Shown in pieces: positions 16,718 to 24,318 of a stretch of DNA of 64,000 bases (positions within the stretch are counted from its first letter, which is position 1; each line of letters begins with the position of its first letter). A program made the position numbers and the translations under genes. Source of the stretch: Agrobacterium fabrum (GTDB lineage Bacteria; Pseudomonadota; Alphaproteobacteria; Rhizobiales; Rhizobiaceae); NCBI GenBank assembly GCA_003241215.1, contig QFOL01000001.1, positions 1 to 64,000 of the forward strand. The letters are read 5' to 3'. The notes beneath the pieces are model-generated. The model had not been told where the DNA came from, searched no databases, and worked only from the letters and a program-made list of their open reading frames with translations.

Positions 16718-17650
16718 TCACTGGAAGGTAATCAGGATTTCGTCGTTGCCGGCCGTCGTTGGCGTGAACATCAGCGGCAACGTGTTGTTCATGATGCGCT
16801 GCGTTTCGCCGTAGGTCGGCCGTCCGATCTGCACGGCCGGCGCATCGAACTTGACGATGTTGCCGGCAACCGTTCCATGCTGGGCTGAAAGAATACCCTT
16901 GGTGTGAGAGCGGGCGATCTGGAACCAGTTCTTGTCGGCAAGGTGCGTGGCTTCCATGATGGCGCTGCCGGTCATCTGGCGGTCGGTCTGCTCGATCGAT
17001 TCCGAGTTGATGAGCATGCGCGGCTCGATCTCGTTCGCCAGATCGAAGGTGATGCCTTCGCAAGCCCCGGCATAACCGAACAGGGTAACCGAAGTATTGG
17101 CATCGTTGACGGGAACAGGAGCCAAGAAGTCGGTCACATCCACGACAGGCAAGGCCACGTCTGCGATGGTGCCGATCAGGCCGGTCATCGTGAAGACGAA
17201 ACGTCCAATCTGGCGCGGCGTCAGCCCGAAGGTCATGGTGCCACGGGTGCCGACCAGGACATGATTGACGCCGTCGATGTTGAAATAGTGCGTGGTGCTT
17301 TCGAAGAGACGGGAAACCGGCTTGTACTCGACCTTCTGGGCGGCGGTGACGATTTCCTGAAAACCGCTGGCGCGCAGGCATGGCCCCACGGCCGGCGCGG
17401 TGCCCGCGACACCAGAGCCGGCAATCTCGATCTCGTAAGACAGGCGGGCATAATTGCCATCGAGGATGATGCCCTGATGGCCCATGTTGGGCAGCACCAG
17501 GTCGCGGGTCAAATCTTCGCCCAGCAGCGGTTCCAGGCTTACATTGGTGGCAAGCATGGCATTGGCTGCGCCGGTCGGCACGGCGTCCACGCCATAAGTG
17601 ACCTCGGGTTTCACCAGGAGGGCGCGGTTACGCCAGTAGCGCTTAGCCAT
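16718..17650 (-). CDS. Major tail tube protein
   Basis: A 310-residue protein of the phage tail tube type: MAKRYWRNRALLVKPEVTYGVDAVPTGAANA is the common N-terminal pattern in which each subunit recognises a beta-sandwich tube fold, and the rest is regular beta structure without membrane segments. It precedes the chaperone pair and tape measure, as expected. The start overlaps the previous small gene by 8 bp. Non-contractile tail is implied because no sheath gene is present. Confidence 0.82.
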   Translation of the reverse strand: MAKRYWRNRALLVKPEVTYGVDAVPTGAANAMLATNVSLEPLLGEDLTRDLVLPNMGHQGIILDGNYARLSYEIEIAGSGVAGTAPAVGPCLRASGFQEIVTAAQKVEYKPVSRLFESTTHYFNIDGVNHVLVGTRGTMTFGLTPRQIGRFVFTMTGLIGTIADVALPVVDVTDFLAPVPVNDANTSVTLFGYAGACEGITFDLANEIEPRMLINSESIEQTDRQMTGSAIMEATHLADKNWFQIARSHTKGILSAQHGTVAGNIVKFDAPAVQIGRPTYGETQRIMNNTLPLMFTPTTAGNDEILITFQ

Positions 17651-17813
17651 TTTTGTCTTCCTTCGGTTTCCGGCCGGAACCGGTGATGTTCTTTCGGATC
17701 GCTTCAGCGGCAGCTTCGCTCAAGCCGGCGTCGACCTGTTTCTGTTCGGTGCGGCTTACCAGTGTCAGCGAGCCGTCCTCGTTGCGGGTGTAAGAGCCGC
17801 CTTCGCCGTTCAT
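17643..17813 (-). CDS. Small hypothetical tail-operon protein, 56 aa
   Basis: A 56-residue hydrophilic protein, MNGEGGSYTRNEDGSLTLVSR... ending RKPKEDKNG. The ATG at 17813 overlaps the upstream stop (ATGA) and its 3' end overlaps the tail tube gene by 8 bp, which supports real, coupled translation. Short charged proteins occupy this position in several Mu-like genomes of alphaproteobacteria; function is not known. Confidence 0.6.
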   Translation of the reverse strand: MNGEGGSYTRNEDGSLTLVSRTEQKQVDAGLSEAAAEAIRKNITGSGRKPKEDKNG

Positions 17814-18235
17814 GGACGTATCTCCAGATTGCGGGTGGTCTGCCATGTCTGCACGTAGGCGGTAACGCCGTTGCCAAGGGGGGCGGCCTGACCGGCAACC
17901 ATTTCGATCAGTTCACTTTCCGGAAGCGGTGCCCACCCGGCCAGCGCCTGCTCGATCGCTCCCTTATGGGTGTCGAACAGAGAGACCTTTTTGCCGCCCG
18001 TGGCGTCGTCGTATCGGCGGATGATGAGTGCGGTCAGGAACTGCACATGAACCAACTGGCGGAAGGCGCCGGCGGCATAGGGGTTCGGCTCGGGACGCTC
18101 GCGAAACGGCAGAACGAACGTCGTGCCGGAACGCGGTGCGGTTCCCTTTTCGAGCGCGTCTAGGTTCTCGGCCGTTTCAACCGCCGTGAGTGCCGGCGCT
18201 TTTTCCTTCAGGCGATCGACGATGATCTGAAGCAT
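17810..18235 (-). CDS. Tail terminator / gp37-like protein
   Basis: A 141-residue protein directly after the gp36-like gene, the slot of Mu-like gp37 or the siphovirus tail terminator that caps the tube and joins head to tail. The start MLQIIVDRLKEKAPAL with an alternating hydrophobic pattern is typical of tail terminators. ATG overlaps the upstream stop (TGATG). The longer frame to 18397 is an arginine-rich shadow. Assignment is by position and general look. Confidence 0.65.
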   Translation of the reverse strand: MLQIIVDRLKEKAPALTAVETAENLDALEKGTAPRSGTTFVLPFRERPEPNPYAAGAFRQLVHVQFLTALIIRRYDDATGGKKVSLFDTHKGAIEQALAGWAPLPESELIEMVAGQAAPLGNGVTAYVQTWQTTRNLEIRP

Positions 18236-18663
18236 CACAACCAGCCTTTCAGGTTCTCGGCCGTAAACACCGGCTCCCGGCCAACAACGCTCACGCGCCC
18301 GTCTGGCGATGGCTCGGGTTCGGGTTCGTCCGCGCCGACGGGCAGCTGAAGGCGGCCGGCGCCGACGTCCTTCAGCGCACCGACCGCCTCTTTCCAATCA
18401 CGGACGACATGGTCGGGTGGCCCGTCGCGATGCAGGAAGTAGCGAGCGATCGACACCGCCCAGGTACGGACAAGATCGGGAACGGCGGTGAAAGGAAGCG
18501 AATAGCGTACGCGGACATAACCGTTGACGGTGTTGTCGGCGTGGACAAGCGCTGCCTCGACGACATCAGGATCGGCGGTGCCATCCATGTCACGATCGGC
18601 GACCTGAAGGATTTCGTCAGCGCCGGCGCGTTCGATCAGGTCCGCAAGGGAGGCGTAGGGCAT
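18235..18663 (-). CDS. DUF1320 family protein (Mu gp36-like head-tail connector)
   Basis: A 142-residue protein with the gp36/DUF1320 opening MPYASLADLIERAGADEILQ (a helical start found in this family), followed by ADPDVVEAALVHADNTVNGYVRVRYSLPF, the conserved helix that carries an Asp/Asn and a Tyr-Arg pair. The family acts at the head-tail joint. The C-terminal 40 residues are Pro/Glu-rich. It starts one base after the upstream stop and overlaps the next gene by one base. Confidence 0.85.
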   Translation of the reverse strand: MPYASLADLIERAGADEILQVADRDMDGTADPDVVEAALVHADNTVNGYVRVRYSLPFTAVPDLVRTWAVSIARYFLHRDGPPDHVVRDWKEAVGALKDVGAGRLQLPVGADEPEPEPSPDGRVSVVGREPVFTAENLKGWL

Positions 18664-18664
18664 A

Positions 18665-19345
18665 TTACTCCCCGTTCTCCCATTCGGGATCGCATCCGCC
18701 AGCAGCTGCAACGTCCGTGTGCTGGTTGCGCGTCAGAGGGAGTTCCTTGCCGGCCTCGAACAGCACGCCGTCGAGGCGAACGGAAGTCGTGATGTCAAAA
18801 TAGCGCTTTTCATCGTCGCCGGCGCTGGCGCGCTTTTTCTCACGCCATTCTTTCAGGGCGGCGTTGTCTTCCGCGAGCTCACGCACGATGCCAGCCGGAT
18901 CGTCGCTGCCGATCCATTCCTGAAGGTCGGGATAATCCCTCGCCACGTCGACAATCATCTCAAGCAGTTTGCCACCGATTGCGGCGAGCCTGAGTGTCTC
19001 GGCGGCGGTGGACGCGTCCACCTTCAGGACGGCGGTAATGTCATTGCTGACGGAACCGGCATTCGCGCCGGCCCCGCTCGCATCGCCCTGGGAGGGTTCG
19101 CTGAAAGGAGCGACAGGCGTAGCGGCCGAAACCGCGCCTGTCTGGTCATGCCCTTCGCCGCCCTGTTTCTGGTTGGAAACAGAACCGTTGGCGTCGGCCG
19201 GGCCAGTATTGGTCCCGTCCGGACCGTTCGAACCGGACGGGGTAGATGACAGCGATGTGGTAACGCCGGCATCATTCTGCGACTGCTCTGCGGTTGTGTT
19301 CGAGGCAACGGGATCAGTCGCGGAATTCTTGGTTGTCTTTTTCAT
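18665..19345 (-). CDS. Mu gp35-like / HI1506-like protein
   Basis: A 226-residue protein with a long disordered N-terminus (residues 1-100, rich in Ser, Thr, Gly, Asn and Gln), then a helical region and a small C-terminal domain: YFDITTSVRLDGVLFEAGKELPLTRNQHTDV, the same kind of segment as in gp35-like Mu-prophage proteins placed between the capsid and gp36. Its function is not settled. The ATG at 19345 has AAGGAG upstream. Confidence 0.75.
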   Translation of the reverse strand: MKKTTKNSATDPVASNTTAEQSQNDAGVTTSLSSTPSGSNGPDGTNTGPADANGSVSNQKQGGEGHDQTGAVSAATPVAPFSEPSQGDASGAGANAGSVSNDITAVLKVDASTAAETLRLAAIGGKLLEMIVDVARDYPDLQEWIGSDDPAGIVRELAEDNAALKEWREKKRASAGDDEKRYFDITTSVRLDGVLFEAGKELPLTRNQHTDVAAAGGCDPEWENGE

Positions 19346-19443
19346 GAAAAAGGCTCCTTCGGATTTTGCGGAAAGGGCGATATCGCCCCTTTCGGAAAAC
19401 CCGCCCGGTAATGGCCGGGAGGGTATCGATCAGTTGATCGGCT

Positions 19444-19698
19444 TCAGGCAGGCCGCAGGCGGTTGTCGAGGTTCAGACCATTGGTCAGATAGCTTTCCCG
19501 GTAGACCGGCTTCAGCTGCTCGATGACGCGCAGCGTGATGAGCTTGATCGGAGCAAAAAGATTGAAAGCGGCGTGAACGCGGGTGGTTTTCACGAGGTAG
19601 GAAACCGGCGTGACAAAGAGATCGAAGACGGTATCCGCGACAAAGCGGATAAACATCAGCGGCATTGCGAGGGCATAAAGGATTTTATGGCGGGTCAT
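19444..19698 (-). CDS. Hypothetical protein with hydrophobic N-terminus, 84 aa
   Basis: An 84-residue protein; residues 4-32 are hydrophobic with charges (ILYALAMPLMFIRFVADTVFD), giving one weak membrane or amphipathic segment. AAGGA lies 7 nt upstream of the ATG. It sits between the capsid and gp35-like genes in an otherwise tightly packed operon, which supports reality. No family is recognised and a role in head assembly is only a guess from place. Confidence 0.55.
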   Translation of the reverse strand: MTRHKILYALAMPLMFIRFVADTVFDLFVTPVSYLVKTTRVHAAFNLFAPIKLITLRVIEQLKPVYRESYLTNGLNLDNRLRPA

Positions 19699-19768
19699 CG
19701 TGCTTCCTTGGTTTGCAGGTGGGTGTGTCTCACCCGGAAGCCCGGAAGAGACCTTTCAGGCCGCCCGA

Positions 19769-20704
19769 TCAGGCGACGGCGTTTTCGAAGAAGTAGCCGA
19801 GGTCCGGAGCGGCGATGACTTCCTTGACGCTTTCACCAGAGCGGACACGGACGGAGCCGCGCAGACCGATCTTCGGTTCGTCGATGGAGCCGGCAACGCG
19901 GGTGCCGTATTGCGCTGTCCATGCGAAGGTCGGAACCTCGCCGAGACTGGAAACGATCTTCTCACGTCGGATCAGCGAAGCATGTTTGCCCCAGAGGCGA
20001 TAACGCACCGCAGCCTGACCCGGCTTGGCAGCGTTCGCCCAGCCGGAGCCGACAAGAATGTCGTCCAGTTCCAGAAGATCGGCGACGGCGCGCTTGTTCG
20101 CCAGACCATCGGCAGCACCGGAAGGTGTCAGGGCGCGGAGAACGGAGAGGTTCGTCCGCAACGCTGACCAGGTGGCGCGGCCAAGCACCAGGACGTTACC
20201 GGGCATGACCATCTTGTCCTGGGCGGCGGTGATCTGGACGATCGGCTTCGCATCCACATGCGACCACTGCGAGGCGCCAACGAGGATCTCTTTGTTACCG
20301 ACGGGATAGGTGGCTGCGTTGAATATCTTCGCGGCTGTGCGCTGCTCGCGATCGAGCTCCACGAGATTGGTAAGTTGCTGGGTCGCGAATGATCGCGGGT
20401 CGAAACCGGGAGGCGCCTGGGTGATGTCATCGATCGGAATGATCGAGTCCTGCCCGTAGTCTTCCGTCATGGCGGGCGTATCCGTGCCGCCGAACTCAAC
20501 CGTGCCGGGCTCGGACTTGCGGCCGACCTTGGTGTCCGGAATGGTGATCATCTGGTCGAAACCAAAGACCATGTATTTGAACTGCTGCTTTGTCAGGCGC
20601 GGTTCCAGCCGGGGCGCAACCTGGTCGGCAATCATTTCAGCGTTTTTGAAGGCAATCGCGATGCCTGTCAGTTCGGGATCGACGGGAAACGGCTGTCCAG
20701 CCAT
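19769..20704 (-). CDS. Major capsid protein
   Basis: A 311-residue HK97-fold-type capsid protein in the gpT/capsid position. It opens MAGQPFPVDPELTGIAIAFKNAEMIADQVAPRLE, and contains YGQDSIIPIDDITQAPPGFDP and LVELDREQRTAAKIF, the spine-helix and P-domain pattern of this capsid family. VMPGNVLVLGRATWSALR and the C-terminal Pro/Tyr-rich ending complete it. It follows the protease/scaffold and decoration genes. High expression would be expected late in infection. Confidence 0.88.
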   Translation of the reverse strand: MAGQPFPVDPELTGIAIAFKNAEMIADQVAPRLEPRLTKQQFKYMVFGFDQMITIPDTKVGRKSEPGTVEFGGTDTPAMTEDYGQDSIIPIDDITQAPPGFDPRSFATQQLTNLVELDREQRTAAKIFNAATYPVGNKEILVGASQWSHVDAKPIVQITAAQDKMVMPGNVLVLGRATWSALRTNLSVLRALTPSGAADGLANKRAVADLLELDDILVGSGWANAAKPGQAAVRYRLWGKHASLIRREKIVSSLGEVPTFAWTAQYGTRVAGSIDEPKIGLRGSVRVRSGESVKEVIAAPDLGYFFENAVA

Positions 20705-20731
20705 GTGTTTTGCTCCTGGTGGAAAGGGGGC

Positions 20732-21103
20732 TTAGCCCTGGATACGGGTCGGATTGACAAAAGCCTTGGCGATGTCGCCGGCAGCACCGGTGACGAGGAC
20801 GCGGCCGAGGACATTGCTGTTGACGCCAGCGGCGGGAGCAGCGGCAACGGACCGGCCGGTCGCATCGGCGGTCACAAATGCGCCGGGGGTGACGCCGCCA
20901 CCGATCTCGATGTCAGCGGGGCCGAACAGGACGACATCGATGCGGGCCTTGTCAGCTGCGCCACCTGGAAAGTCCGTCACGCCGATGATGACGTCGGTCG
21001 GAGCAGTCGCCAACGCGACTTCGCCGTCGTTGGCGGTGAACTTCACCTGCTTGCGATGGCCGATGGCGCCGGCACAGACGAATGACTTGATAAACGGGTT
21101 CAT
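20732..21103 (-). CDS. Capsid decoration-like protein (DUF2190 type)
   Basis: A 123-residue Gly/Ala-rich beta protein, MNPFIKSFVCAGAIGHRKQV..., with the DUF2190-like closing segment GGGVTPGAFVTADATGRSVAAA. Such proteins sit between the protease/scaffold gene and the capsid gene and trimerise on the capsid surface. A GAAGGAG-type ribosome site precedes the ATG at 21103; the longer frame to 21310 is shadow of the protease gene. Ten bp separate it from the protease gene. Confidence 0.75.
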   Translation of the reverse strand: MNPFIKSFVCAGAIGHRKQVKFTANDGEVALATAPTDVIIGVTDFPGGAADKARIDVVLFGPADIEIGGGVTPGAFVTADATGRSVAAAPAAGVNSNVLGRVLVTGAAGDIAKAFVNPTRIQG

Positions 21104-21113
21104 GCTCGCTCCT

Positions 21114-21584
21114 TCAGCGTCTGGACTTGGCACGCGAAAGGGCGGTGGCGGGGCTGATGTCCTCGCCTTTTTCCTTCGCGGCCTTGATTTCGGTTTCGAT
21201 CGCGGTAGCAACGTGCTGCGGATCGGAGAAGTCCGGACCGTCGCCCTGCGCCAATTCCTTGGTGGACACTGGCACCGGTAGTTTGCCGAGGAGATCGCGG
21301 AAGGCCGCACGCGGCGACTTGGTCACGGTTTCGTCGCCTTCGGAGAAGGTGAGCGTTTCGCCATCGTCGAGTTCGGAGAACAGCGCGGTTGCCGATTCCT
21401 TCAGACCGATCGGAAGCCGGCCGGCTTCAATGATGGAGGTGACGAAGGCGGCATCTTCCGTCGCCCGCGTCTTCTTGACGTTTTCGGAAAACGTGGTCTC
21501 GCGGCCGGCAACTTCGGTCTCGCGCTGCTTCAGAGCGTCCTCGCGGGCATCAAGCTCCGCCTGCCGCTGTTCGGCGGTTTTCAT
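21114..21584 (-). CDS. Nested scaffold protein from internal start (Mu Z-like)
   Basis: Internal in-frame ATG at 21584 (MKTAEQRQAELDARED...) with a clear AAGGA ribosome site (21593-21597) about 8 nt upstream. It would yield a 156-residue coiled-coil protein identical to the C-terminal part of the protease, as in Mu, where the scaffold Z is made from within the protease gene I. The presence of the ribosome site in the coding sequence is seen; the separate product is inferred from the Mu precedent. Confidence 0.6.
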   Translation of the reverse strand: MKTAEQRQAELDAREDALKQRETEVAGRETTFSENVKKTRATEDAAFVTSIIEAGRLPIGLKESATALFSELDDGETLTFSEGDETVTKSPRAAFRDLLGKLPVPVSTKELAQGDGPDFSDPQHVATAIETEIKAAKEKGEDISPATALSRAKSRR

Positions 21585-22232
21585 GGTCGTGTCCTTCGGT
21601 TCTGTTTCGGAGAAATGGGGGCGGACCTCTTCCACGCGGCCATCGGCGCGAATGTCGGCGGCGGTCTGGGCGATCTGGTCGAGGTCCCACGGCGGCACGA
21701 TCTTATCGGCCGTCTCGACGTCCCGGGTCTCGATGATGAAATCGCGGATGCGGCGGAAAAGGCTGGCGACGTTGTCGAACGCCCAGGCGGTGCGGTACTC
21801 GGAAAACTCAAGCTCAATCGCCAGTTCCCCTTCGGCAAACTCGACCGGCTTCAGGCCCTTGATGGCGGGCGGCTCCGCGCCAAGAAAACCGACATGGCGA
21901 AGGTGATATTTTCCGGGCGTGGGATTGCCGGTCTGGGTCGGGTGATAAAGACCGGCCGAGCGCTTGGAGAATTTGCCGTCGCGGACCATTTCCGAGAAGG
22001 TGGTGTCAACCTGTTCGGGTACGGCGACGATGCGGCCGTCCTTGACCTCAAGCGACTTGATCCAGCCATAGGCAGGGCCATCCTGTTTCGGATGACCAAT
22101 GACGATCGGCGCGTGATGCAGCGCCGGGTCGTAGCTCGCGACGATGTCGGCAACATCGGTCTCAGCGAAGTTGAGCGTCTGCCCCTTCGCTGTGGTATGG
22201 GTGCCGGTGCGGAAAATTTCGAACGGTTTCAT
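21114..22232 (-). CDS. Mu gpI-like prohead protease with C-terminal scaffold
   Basis: A 372-residue maturation protease fused in frame to its scaffold. The N-terminal half (FEIFRTGTHTTAKGQTLNFAETDVADIVASYD, HHAPIVIGHPKQDGPAYGWI, KFSKRSAGLY) matches Mu-like prohead proteases; GHPK and the KRSAGLYHP segment likely carry the active-site His and Ser. From about residue 215 it becomes a charged coiled coil (AEQRQAELDAREDALKQRE) typical of scaffolds. ATG at 22232 follows GGGGG; an ATG at 22259 is possible. The protease would cut scaffold and itself once the shell is built. Confidence 0.85.
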   Translation of the reverse strand: MKPFEIFRTGTHTTAKGQTLNFAETDVADIVASYDPALHHAPIVIGHPKQDGPAYGWIKSLEVKDGRIVAVPEQVDTTFSEMVRDGKFSKRSAGLYHPTQTGNPTPGKYHLRHVGFLGAEPPAIKGLKPVEFAEGELAIELEFSEYRTAWAFDNVASLFRRIRDFIIETRDVETADKIVPPWDLDQIAQTAADIRADGRVEEVRPHFSETEPKDTTMKTAEQRQAELDAREDALKQRETEVAGRETTFSENVKKTRATEDAAFVTSIIEAGRLPIGLKESATALFSELDDGETLTFSEGDETVTKSPRAAFRDLLGKLPVPVSTKELAQGDGPDFSDPQHVATAIETEIKAAKEKGEDISPATALSRAKSRR

Positions 22233-22461
22233 GCCCCCATCTAAGGGGGCGGCGTCCATCGGGTCAGGAGCGTAAAATTACCATCCCATGATCGCCCGGC
22301 TCGCAAACCATGGATAACATCAGCAGAACGATAGGGGCAAGAGAACCAGCCTTCAAAAGTGAGGCCGATTAAAAGGCCGCAGGCGCGCGTTTGGGGTGTC
22401 GCACGCGTATCCGGACGCCGGAACGCTTCCTGCGCGTTCTGTGGGCCTCTGTGAAAATCTC

Positions 22462-22962
22462 CTAACGACCGTCGATCGCATCCTGAAAGTGGTCCTGAAT
22501 GATATCCTGAATTTCGACCAGGTCAGCATCGCTGAAGCCGAGGAAGCGACGGCGGGGGATTGTCACCGATTTCAGCTTGAACGTCTGACCGCCCATCGAG
22601 AAGACCAGGGCGGATGCATTCTTCGGCCGGATGACGCCACCCTCATTGTGGATGCGGGCATAGATGACATCGGAGCCGATTTCGACATTGTCGTTGGCGG
22701 CCTGATAGATGATCTGTGAAAGCCGGCGCGTTTCGCCGCGAAGCTTTCCAGGTCCCTTTTTGGTGGTCGCATAAAGCTCATTCAAATCCTGCCAGGGTGC
22801 GCCATCCGGATCGGTCTCGGTGATAAACCGGTTTTTCGTGACCTGCGTTTCGTATTCGCCAATGTTCTTGAAAACCGGCAGAAGGTTACCGGCCGCCTCA
22901 TAGAGACGCTGCAGCGCGGCTAGTGTGCTTGCGTCGTCGACTGTGATGGATTTTCCGGCCAT
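22462..22962 (-). CDS. Phage virion morphogenesis protein (Mu gpG-like)
   Basis: A 166-residue member of the phage virion morphogenesis family (tail completion / gpG-like). Features: TVDDASTLAALQRLYEAAGNLLPVFKNIGEYE at the N-terminus, ETDPDGAPWQDL (the family's DPxGxxWxxL), IHNEGGVIRPKNASALVF (HxxGG) and IPRRRFLGFSDADLVEI (P-R-R-x-F-L-G). All of the family's signature pieces are present in order. It lies between the gpF-like gene and the protease, as in Mu. The 230 bp to the next gene (22232-22462) hold no ORF and may carry a promoter. Confidence 0.9.
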   Translation of the reverse strand: MAGKSITVDDASTLAALQRLYEAAGNLLPVFKNIGEYETQVTKNRFITETDPDGAPWQDLNELYATTKKGPGKLRGETRRLSQIIYQAANDNVEIGSDVIYARIHNEGGVIRPKNASALVFSMGGQTFKLKSVTIPRRRFLGFSDADLVEIQDIIQDHFQDAIDGR

Positions 22963-23079
22963 CGGGCACTCCGTTGTTTCGGGCGGGTTTTGGTGGTATA
23001 AAAGTCTGGTCAGTTGATCGAGGCATTCCGGTGCCCTCCGTAGATCGGTTGACCAGGGCGCGTACCGGAAGACGCGCCT

Positions 23080-24318
23080 TTATTTTTTCCGGTAGATCAA
23101 CGCGCCCTTTCTGTAGTTCTCAAGATAGTTTTCCGTGGTGTCGAAGCCGGTGACCGCGTTCCAGCCGTCTTTCGTCCATTCGAAGCGAATGAACATGTTG
23201 CGGCCGTCATCCAGTTCGACGCGCTTCAGGTAGGCACGGCGAAGGGCAGCGCCGGATTTGACGGCGGCCCAATCCACCCACACCTCATCCGGCGACTGGA
23301 TGGCATCGGCGAGCAACACGGCATATTGCCCACGCCCGCGCTTGCCGCTCTTCAGGCCGACGACTGTGCCGTCCGGCATACGCTGCTCGAACAATGACCG
23401 GTCGATGCTGATAATGCCGCCCGACGCGTCACGATAGAAACCGGCTTCGTCAGCGCCGAGGCCAAAGCGGGCGAGGAATGCGGAAACATAGTTTTCCGGC
23501 TTTTCGTCCTCGGGGAGCAGGTCGGCGGGATCGGCTCGCGTCGGTTTCGGAAGCGGTGGCAATGGCAGTGCCGGCGCCGGCGCGCCAAAGGCCGAAAGCG
23601 GGGCCTGAAGCTCGGTCGGTACAATGCCATGCAGCCACTCATGACCGACATTGTATTCCCACCCGCGATCGATACCGGGGATGCGCATTTCCGGCTGACC
23701 AGTGCGCGGATCCGCGTCCTCATAAGCGTTGAGGTCAGGCGATGGATCAGGCCCTGATTTGCCCATGCGCTTCAGATCGCGCTCCGAGCGGCTTTCGACA
23801 TCGCAGAAACAGCCAAAACCGTTCGGCGGAAACATGTAGCGCCAAGCCGGATCATCGGCGCGAAGTACCATGCCGTTCCAGGACAGGTGCAGCTTGCGGG
23901 GATGTTCAGAGCCGGAATGGATATATTCCAGATATGGCCGGTAACGCATCACGTCCGGATCGGTCATCTGCTTCCAGCGGCCGGCCATGTATGAGGTGCG
24001 CATGTTGGTGGTAAAAATGATCCTGGAGCGCCAGGCGCTGCGCTCCTCGTCGGTCTTGCCGTGGGAGAAGTATTTCCAGCCGTAACGCTCGACGATCTTG
24101 TCGAAGTCCTTGCGGAACTCTTCAAGGCCGGTTCCTTCCGAGCGGGCTTTCTCGATCGCAACCCGGAAATCAGAAAGCATGTCGTCGCGGGTGACGCCGG
24201 CGACGGAAAAAGCCCTGACATGAGCGCCATGCCGAAGATCATCGGAACGGCGCGTCGGCAGGTTCACTTTCTGCGACAGAAAGTCGATCGCTTCCTGAAA
24301 CGGCAGCTGGTCAGCCAT
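23080..24318 (-). CDS. Head morphogenesis protein (Mu gpF-like) fused to a PBECR2-type nuclease domain
   Basis: A 412-residue minor head protein. Residues 1-240 are the Mu gpF head-morphogenesis domain: FQEAIDFLSQK, the RIIFTTNMRTSYMAGRW segment, YIHSGSEHPRKLHLSWNGMVL and the Cys-containing FPPNGFGCFCDVESRSERDL. From about residue 285 to the end a second domain (GLGADEAGFYRDASGGIISID, YAVLLADAIQSPDEVWVDW, MFIRFEWTKDGWNAVTGF, NYLENYRKGALIYRKK) resembles PBECR2, the phage Barnase/EndoU/ColicinE5-D/RelE-like RNase group. Delivered with the head, it could act on host RNA at infection; that is inference. ATG at 24318 overlaps the portal gene by 8 bp. Confidence 0.85.
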   Translation of the reverse strand: MADQLPFQEAIDFLSQKVNLPTRRSDDLRHGAHVRAFSVAGVTRDDMLSDFRVAIEKARSEGTGLEEFRKDFDKIVERYGWKYFSHGKTDEERSAWRSRIIFTTNMRTSYMAGRWKQMTDPDVMRYRPYLEYIHSGSEHPRKLHLSWNGMVLRADDPAWRYMFPPNGFGCFCDVESRSERDLKRMGKSGPDPSPDLNAYEDADPRTGQPEMRIPGIDRGWEYNVGHEWLHGIVPTELQAPLSAFGAPAPALPLPPLPKPTRADPADLLPEDEKPENYVSAFLARFGLGADEAGFYRDASGGIISIDRSLFEQRMPDGTVVGLKSGKRGRGQYAVLLADAIQSPDEVWVDWAAVKSGAALRRAYLKRVELDDGRNMFIRFEWTKDGWNAVTGFDTTENYLENYRKGALIYRKK

